DNA of 64,000 bases from Ashinkailepas kermadecensis (taxonomy: Eukaryota; Arthropoda; Thecostraca; Neolepadidae): positions 846,001-910,000 of the forward strand of contig JAOTOM010005095.1 of NCBI GenBank assembly GCA_034440615.1. The letters run 5' to 3'. The notes beneath the pieces were generated by a model, which did not search any database, was not told the origin of the DNA, and saw only the letters and a program-made list of their open reading frames with translations. Below, piece by piece: positions 35,601-47,735 of the stretch. The position numbers and the translations under genes were made by a program. Every line of letters starts with the position of its first letter. Position 1 is the stretch's first letter.

Positions 35601-36109
35601 AAATTGGCTGCAGCCCTAAAACGCATCCGTAGATGAAGTAAAACACAACTGGTCCAACAAAAGAACACCAAACCAGCGCGTAGGTTCGGTAGCCAATCTG
35701 GGAGCATATTTAACCAAAGAGATGAGGTGCATCAAAGCTCAGCGGGTCTCTGGGTTTCTTAACCACCAGAAAATGTGGAAAGAAGAGAACTAACCATCGA
35801 ATTGAATAATCGTATTTTCCCAGCGAACCGTCATCCGAAGCATTTAACACGTCAAATATGAAACAAAGCTATCACGTGACAGCAATAAGCAAAGCGTGGG
35901 AGGCCTAGCAGCAACCGGAAAATCGAAGGTAGTGTGACGAATGCGCCGAATGCGCAAGGCGGGCGTACACGTGCACGAACGTTGGAATTTTGGCGAACGG
36001 GCGTCATTAACTGGAATGCCTGAAATTCGAGAAAAAATCACATTTTTCAGTGATTTGTACAGGTGTGATTTCAGCAGTGTGAGGTGACTTATCAAGCGAT
36101 GCCACACGA
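35601..36109. other. Unassigned spacer
   Basis: No recognised gene or repeat. Confidence 0.45.
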
Positions 36110-36352
36110 AAAACCTTCGAAAAGGATGGAGGAGTTAGGGTTGAAATTCGGTGACTCAGAAACGATGGTGGTAGATTGGGCCCCCTGCACAGAACAATTA
36201 TGTTGGTCACTAATTATTTCATTTAACAAAATTAAAAGGGGCCCTTTGAAAAGTAGTGGTCGAAATCCGAGGACTTTGTAATGGGGGTAGGTGGGCCCAC
36301 TCCTAATCCGTTAGCCCCCCCTAGCGTAAATCCTAGGTACGCCACTGGCCTA
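36110..36352 (-). mobile_element. Dispersed element starting CCAGTGGCGTACCTAGG, copy 1 of 2
   Basis: On minus it reads CCAGTGGCGTACCTAGGATT, GTGGGCCCACC, TTTCAAAG, then ATCGTTTCTGAGTCAC and GAATTTCAACCCT. The copy at 62,767-62,985 on plus has CCAGTAGCGTGCCTAGGATT, GTGGGCACA, TTTCAAAG, ATCGTTTCTAAGTCAC and TAATTTCAATCCCT in the same order. It is non-coding and about 220-240 bp long. The terminal motif resembles the heads of the GGGGCCCC arrays, so the families may be related. Confidence 0.7.
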
Positions 36353-36905
36353 GATAGGATCAGCAGCATAATTTTTCAGGTATTTCAGATCACTTCGTGT
36401 CGTATATAAAACCAGCTGAACCAACACAGCACATTTATGCTTTCTGGGCTTTACCTGCGCACACTTTGGCACACTATGTGGGGTTATCCACAGCGCACAA
36501 GAGTGCATCTCCTTCTGATTTTCCAGTGCCCAACATTGTGACGTGCATGAATAAATGCTATAGTTATGGTGACAACTTGCTGTTAGTGTCGGGTCCTCGG
36601 CGGGCAAGCGGGGCTCTGCACTCTGCCCCCATCCCCACCTCCTGAGGCAGATTTTGCTGAAATTGTGCACCAAAACGGAATTCTTTCGAAATATAAAAAC
36701 ATTTTATGGGATGGATATAGTTTAACCATACACGACGCATGTTTCAATCTGACGAGCTTCCACAAAACAGCTTTTCACACATTTTACCCCATAAAGCAAA
36801 CGAAGCGGTTAGACTTTGTTAGATTATGGCATGTTATTTTTCAATTTGCAAATTGTTTTCCTCAGTTTTTGAGAAAACAATTTAAAAAAAAAGATGTTCT
36901 GCAAG
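36353..36905. other. Unassigned spacer ending in a target-site duplication
   Basis: No gene recognised. The last 11 bases, TGTTCTGCAAG (36,895-36,905), are the left target duplication of the Penelope fragment insertion. Confidence 0.5.
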
Positions 36906-37030
36906 ATATAACGAAGAATGGCTCTTAGATGCTCCTGGGTTTTAGACATTGTTTGTAAATAAAATATACCACCTTCAATATACCAGGAGGTGTTGAGTTG
37001 ACATCAAAAGTAACGATAAAAGTTGTACTT

Positions 37031-37085
37031 TATTGCTCAACGTTTCGGCCAGGGGCCATCGTCAGGAGTGATGAAAAAAGCTCAA
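37031..37085 (-). ncRNA. Hammerhead-like motif in Penelope fragment, piece 1
   Basis: Same core strings on minus as the full copies: CTC, CTGACGA, T, GGCC-CCT-GGCC, GAAAC, GTTGAG. Confidence 0.55.
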
Positions 37086-37479
37086 GCTTACAAAATTGAA
37101 AAAAAATCACGCGGGAAAAAAGCGTGCAAAAAGACACGTGGAATGCAGAAAAGCCCCCTCAGTGGTGCAGACACTCACAGAAACTCCAAACCAGAAACAA
37201 ACTATATCAAGAAGGAATCCTCTGAGGAAGCCCGAGCCGATGGTCCATATACATATCGATGCATACACTCACGCACATATACAGACATATATCCAATATA
37301 ACGCATAATACATACTATATATAATTTATGTTTATGTAATTTTATTTCATATACCAAGACGTCTTTTGCGTGTTTAGTTGCGGCAAAGTTTTAGACATTG
37401 TGTGTAAATAAAATATACGACCTTCAATATACCAGGAGGTGCTGAGTTGACATCAAAAGTAACGATACAAGTTGTACTT

Positions 37480-37533
37480 TATTGCTCAACGTTTCGGCCA
37501 CGGGCCATCGTCAGGAGTGATGAAAAAAGCTCA
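37480..37533 (-). ncRNA. Hammerhead-like motif in Penelope fragment, piece 2
   Basis: Same core on minus with loop CGT in place of CCT: the stem II strands and both invariant core strings are unchanged, the loop is not. Confidence 0.55.
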
Positions 37534-37683
37534 AGCTTACAAAATTGAACAAATCACGCGGGAAACAAGCGTGCAAAAAGACACGTGGAATGCAGAAAAG
37601 CCTCCTCGTTACTTTTGATGTCAACTCAGCACCTCCTGGTACATTGAAGGTCGTATATTTTATTTACACACAATGTTCTGCAA

Positions 37684-37706
37684 GGTTAGGTTAGGTTAGG
37701 TTAGGT
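37684..37706 (+). repeat. Interstitial TTAGG telomere-like tract
   Basis: GGTTA repeated four times plus GGT. TTAGG is the ancestral arthropod telomere repeat. The tract begins at the last base of the right target duplication of the Penelope insertion. It is short enough to have arisen by chance. Confidence 0.7.
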
Positions 37707-38685
37707 CTTTGAATTATATCTATTTTGGATAATTGGTGAAATTTGTTTTTTTATGTTCTATGTTATGCTATGTGGCATTTTTCCTTTCGAAGATCATTAC
37801 TTGGTATGCTACATTGCTCAGCTGAAAGCCTTTTTTGGGTGTTATTTTGCCTGCCAACTGAAAAGTAAGCATTTGCAAAGGACATGAGTGGTTACATCGT
37901 GGTAACCACGTTCATAAAAGATGCACTGAAAAAAAATTCAAGGATTCAAAATTACATCCAAGCACAAATTTACTTGTAAATATTCAAGTCGCATGATCTT
38001 CCATTAGCAGAACTTATTGCATTGACCCAAAGTGTTGCCCATCGGTGTAATCTTTGCGGGGTGATATATCCCTCAATGTTTGAAAAGTGGCGATTTGTCC
38101 CTCTCAATTTCGTTCGTGTCCCTCCGCCCCGCAAAGCCTCAGTCATTAAAGGACCTGTGTATGCTGGCCACAAAATTTTACTACATCATTTATACAGTGA
38201 AAATATCTATACCAGAGGATAACTAAAAATGCTACAAGCCGATCAAGGCAATCAACGGGCTTCACAAGCTTTCTGTCGTCACCAAAACCTTCGAGTGGTA
38301 AATCGAGCGCTATAAATTCGTGCTTTCAGACCATTCGTGAATAACATGAACCCTGACCGTTTTGCTTTCTTTTCGGTGGATAATTGTGCTTTGCGAGGCA
38401 CCGAATTTGCATTATCGCAAGGCCTTATGCGTCATAGGTTGCCTTCCCCTGCGCATATGTTGATATATCTTGAACAAACGTGACTATGGGTGTCTTTGTG
38501 TATCTTCAGCACCATGGAGGGGCGTCTTGGGCAGCCTTAAGCACGTATGTCAAGTCAGCGTCGTATTCGTATTCGTATTCAACGGCGAGTTTGCCAGAGA
38601 CATATTCGTATTCGTGTTCGCATTCGGCGACGGGTTTATGCTCGTTAGAATCAAGTACCACCAATGCTTCCGCCTGTACTGAACT
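37707..38685. other. Unassigned spacer
   Basis: No gene recognised. A short TATTCG hexamer run (38,563-38,582) lies near the right end, before the 27-bp array. Confidence 0.5.
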
Positions 38686-39178
38686 GTACTGTACTGTTGT
38701 AGCACACAGGACGGAGCCCCTGCTGTAGCATGCAGGACGGAGCCCACTGCCGTAGCATGCAGGACGGAGCCCTCTGTTGTAGCATACAGGACGGGGCCCT
38801 CTGTTATAGCGTACAGGACGGTGCCCTCTGCTGTAGCATACAGGACGGGACCCTCTGTCATGGCATATAGGACGGTGCCCTATGTTGTAGCATACTGGAC
38901 GGTGCTCTCTGCTGCAGCATACGGGACGGTGCTCTCTGCTGTAGCATACGGGACAGTGCCACCTGCTGTAGCATACAGGACGGGGCCCTCTGCTGTAGCA
39001 TACGGGACGGTGCTCTCTGCTGTAGCATACGGGACAGTGCCACCTGCTGTAGCATACAGGACGGTGCCCTCTGCTGCAGCATACGGGACAGTGCCACCTG
39101 CTGTAGCATACAGGACGGGGCCCTCTGCTGTAGCATACAGGACGGAGCCCTCTGCTGCAGCACACGGGACGGGGCTCC
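38686..39178. repeat. 27-bp minisatellite, about 18 copies
   Basis: Monomer CTGTAGCATACAGGACGG plus TGCCCTCTG with frequent point variants. The period is a multiple of three, so frames on both strands stay open as nine-residue repeats; these are not considered genes. The array ends about 280 bp upstream of the proposed promoter at 39,460. Confidence 0.92.
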
Positions 39179-39454
39179 GCTGCGGCGTTGCTGCAATATG
39201 CCGGACGGAGCTCCATTCCTGCGGTATTCAGAACCTATTACAGTTTACAGGAGAGAGCCCAGTTACTGTATCAAACATTGGGAATGCCCAGGAATATTTC
39301 CCAGCATCTATGTGCCACTCAATCCCTAACAAACAGTGTATCTAGGGTCACTTTGTGCACGCGTGGCAACGTCTCTGGCCGGTGCGCCTGGCGCCGTACA
39401 GCCGCTGCAGGTGCACGGGCTGGGCAGCGCCGCTCCGTGCGCACCTCTGGCGGG

Positions 39455-39500
39455 CTGGGTATATTAACACGGCCCCGTAAACGTCGGCTGCAGTCAGCGA
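39455..39500 (+). promoter_or_regulatory. Core promoter: TATA box and initiator
   Basis: TATATTAA at 39,460-39,467. An initiator-like GCAGTC sits with its A at 39,492, 32 bases downstream, which is the normal spacing. The surroundings are GC-rich. It is supported mainly by the coding start 58 bases further on and its matching exon 2. Confidence 0.55.
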
Positions 39501-39549
39501 CAGGTGATCAAGTGGAGGGTCAGCCATCTGTTCAACTGCACAATCAACG

Positions 39550-39560
39550 ATGTTTACCAG
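39550..39560 (+). CDS. Exon 1 of secreted (cuticle-like) protein: ATG and 3 codons
   Basis: ATG TTT ACC AG followed by GTGAGG, a consensus 5' splice site. It gives M-F-T plus two bases of the fourth codon (phase 2). Arthropod cuticular and other secreted protein genes often have a first exon with only a few codons. The transcript would start near 39,492, giving a 5' UTR of about 58 nt. The partner is exon 2 at 53,558, whose acceptor also needs phase 2 and restores AGA (Arg). The joined leader MFTRLMLLGVLLAVGPAIGQ is a good signal peptide. The intron would be 13,997 bp and contains a MITE, dispersed repeats and tandem arrays. Too short for ordinary gene finders. Confidence 0.6.
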
Positions 39561-39946
39561 GTGAGGTGGAACACCGGGAACGCGGGAGTTGAATGCGAGA
39601 CTGAACACGTTGGCTAAACTGACCCCTGGCTACGCTTTCTTGGCGTAGCTAAGGGGGCGGGCGAAAGGGGCAGCCGCCGGCAGTTACGAGGAGCCGTTCA
39701 AACGATCGCCTTGAGGGATTCACAAGGGCCCCTCAATGCGTGGGTGCAGAGGAAGATCCGAGATAAGCCTAAGAACGAGTCAGTCTGCATCTGATGATTT
39801 CAGTCAAACATTGTGCCCATTAACTTATATATTTTTCGTCTTATTTTTAGTAAGCATTATCGTACTACATTCAGCATTAACACCAGGCGTATCATGAACG
39901 TAGATAGCAGAACATGCTTAGCAAGGGGCGTCACTGGGATTTTTAG
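39561..39946. other. Start of proposed intron 1, no further feature
   Basis: Non-coding. Nothing recognised. Confidence 0.4.
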
Positions 39947-40133
39947 CCAGGACGCTCTTGGCCTGCCAAAGAGGGTACTGTAGCCGTTGTCAGGGTGAGT
40001 GGAGCCTATTTCACTCAGCCTCCATCGACTCCCATGTTTCGCCAGGACGCTCTTCGCCTGCCGAAGGGGGTACTGTAGCCGTTGTCAGGGTGAGTGGAGC
40101 CTAATTCACTCAGCCTCCATTGACTCCCATGCA
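39947..40133. repeat. 95-bp tandem duplication
   Basis: Two copies starting CCAGGACGCTCTT (39,947 and 40,042), differing at only a few positions. Each ends in GAGTGGAGCC, TA or TT, TTCACTCAG, which is nearly self-complementary. Confidence 0.9.
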
Positions 40134-40243
40134 AAATCTGAGCGTTCTAGGAGTGGAGGGAGGGGAACAGGCCACATTAGGGGAGGGCACACGGCTCCCC
40201 ATTTACCCTCCTCTTCTGATGATGCCTCTGTCTTCAGCATGGG

Positions 40244-40540
40244 CTAATCCAGGAATTTTCATGGGGGCACTCGTCGGTAGGGATACCACTTCTCTTTCCC
40301 TGAGGGAGCGTCACTGCGAAAGTCCCTGCTGAAAACCCAGTGAGGGAGAGGGATACATTCGAGCATACTGAAGGGACATTTTTTTTTATCCCAGGGGCTC
40401 CTTTGATGTTCCTCTCAGAGAGGTGCATTTGACCAAAAATCCGTTCAGCGATGGGGGAGGGGGGATGCACTCGAGCCTTCCGAGAGTTGCACTCTTTTCC
40501 GGGCCGGCGCCACCTTCCAGGGGGGATACATGCCCCAGCA
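40244..40540 (-). repeat. Dispersed repeat, copy 2 of 2
   Basis: Reverse complement of the block at 2,775-3,105. It shares ATTCCTGGATTAG-like sequence at one edge and AGTGCCCCCATGA next to it, then degenerate repeats. Confidence 0.58.
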
Positions 40541-40689
40541 CCCCGCATGTATACCCGGTCCTGGTCTTGCGCTTTCGTTTAAATCTTTGTAAGGCCCTAG
40601 CTCTCTTCGACAGCAGGCCGATCAGCGACATGCTACACGTGCCCAACAAATAGACAAAGTGACGCGATATTTATTTTGTCCGTTGGTGC

Positions 40690-41095
40690 CACGAGGTCGC
40701 TGCTGCCGGTACGGCGCCGCAGGGCATCGGCCAGCTCCTGCTCACGACCGTTCGCAACCGTGGTTCCGCGAGCAAGGCTCAAGCGGAATTGTTGCGGCGG
40801 AAGCTTAGCCAACGCTTTGCGAAACATGGTGGCTTGAGCCGCAATGTCCGCATCCAGCATCAGGCTGTCACACATGGCAGTCTACGTGTCAACATCGGTC
40901 TCGGCACAAGCCGACACCCCGACACTGACGAACGTGCTCTCGGGTGCAACGGCGACGTGCCGTTCGCCCAGCATTGTTCATGTGTCAGCGTCAACACTTG
41001 TAGGCACGGAATTGCACAGTCGGACACTTGATACGAAGGTTTGCCCAGGCACAGGCACACAGAGGTTCACATCTCTGACTCCAGTAGTCAGTGCC
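40690..41095 (-). repeat. Dispersed repeat of about 400 bp, copy 2 of 2
   Basis: Reverse-complement match to 31,200-31,560. On minus an 80-residue frame runs through MFRKALAKLPPQQFRLSLAR and REQELADALRRRTGSSDLVA, a charged, helix-forming segment. The other copy has stops here. I do not recognise it; a gag-like origin is possible but unproven. Confidence 0.65.
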
Positions 41096-43344
41096 TAACA
41101 ACTAAGACAACCGCTGCAACGCTGCTGGGCAATCGACTGCCAAGGCTAGGGCACACTTTGCAAATTGGTGCATTCCACGACAGATCGACCAATGAATGCA
41201 CTTCACCTAATGAATTTTGATTGGGATCAAAATTTGTCCACAGGGTTGTCTTTGGCTTTGAATACGGCTATGCAAATTTCAGCCCGATTCGACCAACGGT
41301 TCTTGAGCTATAGCCTCAGTCATTATTTTTAGGTAAACAACATGGGTTGGTTTGACGATGGATATCTCATCGAGACGAAGCAGAAAGGTTAGCAAATTAT
41401 ATATTATTCAGAAGAAAACGGACCATTTGAAACATCAGCGAAATAAGATATCAATATTTCCTACATTTGACCACGCGAACTCATGACCTCGTGACCTCGT
41501 GATCCGCGGCAAAATTGAGCAATTTGACGCCGGAAATTAAAGTTGACATGATTTCGCTGAACAAACAAAAATATACCAGAAATGCGTTCTACTTCAAACT
41601 CTCCGATATAGCCGTCCGTTCTTAATTACTTTTTGCGATTTTGCGTTTTCTGGGTGGGACGGACTTCGTGTAAGTTCTCTTCCACTGAAAAGCTACATGA
41701 GGTAGAACAGTGACATACAGACGCATGATTGGAAAACGCATTCCTGGAAAAAAAAGCATTCATACGATTTAATGTAGATCTTATGCTTTCCCTTAACAAT
41801 CGTCACGAAATTCCACGTTATCAATTACAGATATTTAATAACATCAAACATGGAAACAACGCTACCCGACCGAATTAAATCCGGTTATATAATCTACATA
41901 TTACATCTGGTGCAGTAGGTATAACAATAAACATGATGACCACTTTGTGTCAGCGATCAAGTGTCAGACAGTTATATCATTTTGTTCTAAAGAAAAAGCA
42001 TTGTGTCTCTGTGGGCTGCTGATGACTATGTCAAAGACAAATAAAAGCCGAGGTGTTTGTCTCGCGCATATCCTCCCTCCCACCCCATCCGTACCATAAC
42101 TCAGTGTTTTCCAGCCTGGTGGCGGTTCCGAGGGAGATAAGGGCGCCGGCGTTGATGACGGCGGCTACAGGTTCGCATGGGGGATGAAACGATAACAGGC
42201 TTGCCAGAGCTGGAGCCGTGTACGACTCCGTTTTGGAAAACGCCTGGTGGAAAGAGGGCGTGGTGAATTTTTCGACGTTCATGAACGCTACAAGCAATGG
42301 TATCGTATCGTCGACATGCAAAGTGAGTAACAATGTTGCTGAAGTATCTGTACGCCTCATTGAAAACGTGAGCGATCCTCGCATTACCAGAGGTGTGGTT
42401 TTGGGTGTTAAATTCCATAAAATGAGAACATTTTCGAAATATTGTTTTTAAGGTGTCTGATTTTTTAAAGTTGTATTTTCAAAATCGAAAAATATACAAA
42501 AATGATACATAGAAGGAAAATTGTATGCAAACAAAATTCTGACCTCTGGCAGGCTTGGAAGAACAAAACATGCCAAAATCGACAAGTATATCAAATTCGT
42601 CTTGGGAATATGTTTGAACTCAAAATTGACGTTTCATAAAAGAGAATATGTTCCGTTGGCTCCTGGCTAATTGTACGTGTTGAGCAGGCTCTGGAATATG
42701 CCATATTGAAAGCCCTACAATTTTCTGAATTAACAAATAATTTCCGAATTAGCTCATTAAGAACATTGACAAATAAAAAATATCCGAGACAAAAACAAAC
42801 ATGCGCCATAATGAGTTCTTTCAGTTTCCGCCTTAAAGTCATCTGTGAATCAATATTTTGTATCTAAAAAAACATTTCCGGCAAAGTCACGCCATTTCAC
42901 CTGGTTTTATTACTAGATTTGATGTCCTACTAGACGTTGCAATCACGATAAATGTCAGAAAAAGTCCCAAAAACGTCCTATTTAACACGTCGCGCAAAAA
43001 TGCATGGTTTTAAATTTCCACTTTTTTCGAAAATTTTCCAGAATTTTGGCACTTCCTGAGGTGCCCACGACCAGATATTCCATGTTCACCCAAAAATTTG
43101 GTTTAGGCGAAATTCGAAATCGACGCCGTTTGTACCGATTTGGTTATCAAAGACAAATAGACGCCGTTTCAACCGCTTTCGTTTACCTAACATATTCACC
43201 ATTGTGCAGCACAGTGTCCCATGCGCAATGTCCACATTCGGAGTGTCCAAAGAACGTGAATAATGAAGTCACATGAAGGTTGTGAAGATGATGTCTCCGG
43301 TCACAGCCTACGTGCACCATGACAGAAAAGAGTGGCTTGCATTA
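41096..43344. other. Unassigned non-coding sequence
   Basis: AT-rich. No protein, RNA or repeat family recognised. GTGACC-type phrases near 41,480 are reminiscent of 44,330-44,350. Confidence 0.5.
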
Positions 43345-44010
43345 GGTGTTCGTGTGTACGTTCATGTAAATGGTGCTCTGCAGGTGAAAAGAAAGTATAA
43401 TTGTACTTCTTCTTGTGATGTTAGCATGGTCGAATATGGTCAGACTGCATCGTTGTCATGTTTGATTGCATTCAATACATGTTGTAAGCAACCACCAGAT
43501 GTTCTGAAGTAAAATTGCGCCGTTACACGGAAATAAGCTACGACACTAAGGTGATCATAAAATGTTTAACCCTTCATAGGGAAACTACAAGAGCTACATT
43601 GGAGCGCTACAAATGCGCAAGTTGGAAAATCAAGTTCTCATCATCTGACGTATATTTCGTTGTTCTATCCCATCGTTTTTATATTGTGCCGTTCAGTGCA
43701 ATAATGTGCAATAAAGTGCAATATGCAGTGAGTTCCAAAAGCGTGATCAGTGAAACAACAGGAAGCTTGTGAAAATATTCATGTGTTCGGGGACACGCTA
43801 TGTATTCCGTGAGGGAAACGCGTGTGTACAATAGGGATTCGACTGTATGTCCATTGTCCATCCATGTAAATGATGCCTGCGGGTAAAATGAAGACATGAT
43901 TGTACTTCTTGTTGTGAGGCCAGCAAGGTTGAGCATGGTCAGATGTTTCGATTGCCAGACCACCAGATGTTTCGAAGTAATATTACGTCGTCACACGTAA
44001 ATAAGCCTAC
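43345..44010. repeat. Diverged direct repeat, two halves
   Basis: 43,355-43,550 and 43,855-44,010 share, in order, CATGTAAATG, ATTGTACTTCTT, GTTGTGAGG- or CTTGTGATG-like, GGTCAGA, CCACCAGATGTT, TGAAGTAA or CGAAGTAA, and ACACGGAAATAAGC or ACACGTAAATAAGC. The second copy has a deletion. Non-coding. Confidence 0.75.
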
Positions 44011-47000
44011 GGATGACCCATCGGTACTCGGTGAACTCGGTGAACTTAACAAGCTTCGTGAAGCTTATTAAGGCAAACTATAAGACTTACATGAATAATT
44101 TTTAATTAATTAATCCGTTTCATTTCATTGTTCGATCCTGGGTAGTTATCCAATGGCAGAAAACTTACTCGAAATCCGTCCGTTCCGAAAATCGCAAATC
44201 CATAAAAAGTAATGTATATTGGATATTTAAAAACAAAACGCATGAAAAAAGTTTTTTTTTCAGGAAAATAATGCCGTTTTTATTTTTGCCGTCATCTTTA
44301 TCAATTTCAATGGGCTAGAGGTCACAGAAGGTCACGAGGTCACGATGTCATGGTGCCACGAGGACAAGCGTGAGAAATGTTGATATTTTATCACGGGTAT
44401 GTTTCTTTTCATCACTTTTTGGTTTGTTTTCAAAGATGCATAATATGTCCCACTTTCTCTTCATTATCGATGAGATGTCTATCGTCATAGGATAGACATC
44501 CTAGGATAGTGTGTTATATGACCTAAACACACTGCCGGCGGCTATAACTCAGAAACTTTCGGTCGGATCGGGCTGAAGCTTTTTCAGGCGTGTTCAGAGG
44601 CTAAGACCACCCTGTACATAAATTTTGGTCTAATTACAAATTTAGTGGGTGTAAAATTATAAAATGTTTGGTCGATCTGTCTCAGAACGCACCAATTGTG
44701 CCATGTGTTTGTTCATTGTTTGTTTATTCATGTACCATTCATGGTATATACTGACGTGCCGTTTCGTATTACTTTACATTATATTTGTCTTCTTGTCCTA
44801 AAATATGGTATTTTATTTCTTTACACCAATTATTGTATGCATCCTGTACTGTAATTGTATACTGTATGCATTTATTTGTCAATGTACCACTTGACTTGGA
44901 TGATGCGACATCACCCCATGGTTGACATATCAAGCGGCCGGCCGGATCCCTGAACGAAGCTTTCGCCAAACTCACTGCTTCCTCCTAGGCCGATGGAGGT
45001 CCTGAATGCCAAATTCTCGCATGAGTGTCGCAAGTGTTGGATCATGTGTTTATAAAAATGTATCCAGCCATGTGCACATGGCTGAAAACATTTCCTTGTA
45101 TTTATTCACGCAGATATAGATTCAATATTTTACTATGGGGGGGGGAGGTGAGGAAAAATTGGTTCAGGTGGCCGCTGGTAGATATAGTTATACTATTGAG
45201 CGAGGGGGACCTCTGGTGAAAAATGCAATTGGATTGGCGGGGTTTTCCCATGGCGCCATTATGTCCTCGCTAGTAGTCTCGCTAGTCGCTAGTAGTCTAC
45301 TACTGTGTGTTTTGTGCGCGCACAGCCGCGGATCAATGCGGGCTGCTCGCAGTAGCCCTCTTCACGGGGCCACCATGCTTTCGATGTGACCTTCGGCTCA
45401 GGATACGCGTGAGCTGCTCGCGTCAGGTTTCAGCCTGCTCGCGTCAGGTTTCAGCCCGCGAAGCGCCATCGCTGCCCCATCGCATAGTCGTTTGCTGGGT
45501 GGGTGTCATGCAGGCGTGCGCCACAGGCAATGTTAATGAAAGCCCACAAGGGGCCATCGCTGAAGAGCCCGCATCGGGCCATCCCGGGTGTCTTGTGGGC
45601 AGCCTTTGCTCACGTTGCCCGCACATAGCACTGACCTGCCCACGAGGGGCCAGCGGTAGGTAGTTTGCTGAGATTCTTGCCATGCTACGCCCATCCACAC
45701 TGAGAGATAAATGTTCCCCATCACTAATTCAGGGAGGGGAACATGAACGCATCCCCCCCCCCCCAACCTCAGGGATGTGTTGGACGGAGTTGCTCATAAG
45801 AATAGAGTAACCAGGCTGCAATAATTTAAGAATTTTCCTTCGATGGTTGTGCATGAAATTTTGAAGAGTTTTGGGTTTAAGAGAGAATATCTGCGGAAGA
45901 GTTATAGGGGGTGGGGGGGGGAGGGGGGAGGGGGTAGGCGTGTGTCAAGAAATAGTCCATCTGGAGTTAAATTATCTCCACACGAAACCACCCTGGAATT
46001 TCCGGTCTTAACTTAAAAACGCCTCTGGTCCTTGTCGCCGGGTGTACTGGGGTGTTGCATGTGGGACAACACGGAGCTTTGGGCAGGGGCGACGGAACGT
46101 ATCGCAACAGGTTGGGGGGGGGCTGCACTCAGATGTCTATTTTGTTTCGGTAGCGCAGTAGATGGAATAGGTAGCGCAATAGATGGCGTTGGCAACAAGT
46201 TGTTGTTACTCACAGGACTAATTTTGTTTTTTACACATGGTCAACTGGAAATTGTGCGGCTCGGTGGCAAAGCGACTGAGGCTGTGGGTGGCTGACTTTT
46301 TCGCACGTCATAGGGACACTAATAAATTTCCGAAATCCGACGCCTTTTCGCTTAAAAGGAGGCCACATTTTAGTTGCTGGCAAGATTCGCTTATGTGACA
46401 AGATTTTCCACCTGATTTTTTTTGTGGGCGACAAATATCAGCATTTATTGGCCTCTGGCTGCACTTCCGGAAGTTAGGAATTGTATTTGTAGTTTCTGAC
46501 AAGTATCATATTTATGCAATATCAATGATAAATGCACATGACCGGAGGAAGCCTTCTAGCAAACAATCAAAATTATCACCGTCTCTGCTGGCTGTAGAAT
46601 GAGTATTTTTCTTAATGTTAGCATTAACCCACACAAGATCGGGGAGGGAGGGCCGTAATTCCGCGCCACGAGGCTTGTGTAGTATCAGTGGAGGACGGCC
46701 TGTGTGAACGCTGCGATCTTTGGTAGCTTATTGGGCGTTGCGCGCAGGGGTCGCAGCCAGGATTTTCTTACCCAACTACAAACAAAAATATGGACACCAC
46801 GCTCTAGAAGCGCGCCGAAAATGCCTGGTATGGCGTGGTGAACATCCCCAAATTTGTGTTGATCTTGTGCATTTTCTCTTAGTTAACCAGGTTAATTGTT
46901 GTCGCTGTGCAAAATGGAATGATCATCTGAGTGTCAAGCAGCGCAGCACAGCATGAAGTCTCATTCAGAGCCACTGATCTCGGGCAGTCAAAGGCAGGCA

Positions 47001-47527
47001 GGCACCAGTTGACCGCCTGGCGCAGCGGCGTCAGTGCGGTCAAGACTGGGTCAAGGGTCCCGTCTGTCGGCCCGTCTGGCCGCGCCACGTAATCGCCACT
47101 TGGTGGCCGCAGCGCTCCGCAATGGCCGCAATAAAACCGCCGCCGCCGCCGCTCGGGCCGGCCAGCCGGCGACAATAACGTGACAGGAGTGGCGTGACCA
47201 CGTGTCACGGGCCGCTTACTTTTCCATCGCAATTTATCTGTTTTCTCGCTGTCGTGGTGGCCGCTCGCCCACCCTGTTTTATACACCAGGGGTGGGCGAG
47301 GGAACGGCAACAGTAATTTGCGGTATCACGCCTCGTTTCGACGTGAGAACTCCATGGACTTTAATGTATGCAGGGTTGCCTTGAAAAAGGTGCTTGTAAT
47401 GATATCAATTGGCATGAAAAAAAACATTTGTCAAAATAAAGCAATCATATCATTCAACAACGAAATGTGACGTAGTTCTAGGATATGTAAAATATTTCAT
47501 ACCTCTGTTTATTTATGCATATTTCTG
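44011..47527. other. Unassigned sequence with a weak repeat at 45.3 kb
   Basis: Only the segment 45,335-45,650 resembles another place (20,365-20,600). G-runs lie at 45,908-45,935 and a C-run near 45,755. GC-rich sequence at 46,990-47,200 includes a CCG run, but no exon was recognised. Confidence 0.45.
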
Positions 47528-47735
47528 CCAGAAGCACAGCCAGGGGTGGGGATGGAGAGGTGGGAGGTGGGGCACCCAGCAACGAAAAATACAATTGGTC
47601 AAACAAGAACTTTTTACATCTTTTCCACACAAAATATCAATTTTTATTCAGCACGCTTCAGGCGCCGCAACCTTTCCCTTTATCATTGCTTTCTTGTTGT
47701 TCGGCTCCCCTAAAGAAAATCCTGGCTGCACCACT
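47528..47735 (+). mobile_element. MITE-like element, copy 2
   Basis: Left end AAGCACAGCCAGGGGTGGGG and right end AAATCCTGGCTGCACCACTG are imperfect inverted repeats. The interior is AT-rich and non-coding, about 208 bp overall. Related to 28,270-28,541 and 51,618-51,803. Confidence 0.65.

Larger units (their letters stand above)
36906..37673 (-). mobile_element. Penelope 3'-end insertion: two minus pieces and an inverted plus tail
   Basis: A first minus-strand copy (36,906-37,385) covers the element 3' UTR and the last dozen codons. A second minus-strand piece (37,386-37,608) repeats the 3' UTR. A short plus-strand 3' tail (37,609-37,673) closes the block. The 11-mer TGTTCTGCAAG occurs at 36,895-36,905 and 37,674-37,684, bracketing it exactly. 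As in the 12-18 kb composite, both ends are outward-facing element 3' ends; one end carries the longer tail (AACCCAGGAGCATC on the element strand) and the other stops at ACACAA. Confidence 0.88.

Noticed and set aside
38506..39345. Frames on both strands over 100-236 codons
   Set aside because: Products of the 27-bp minisatellite.
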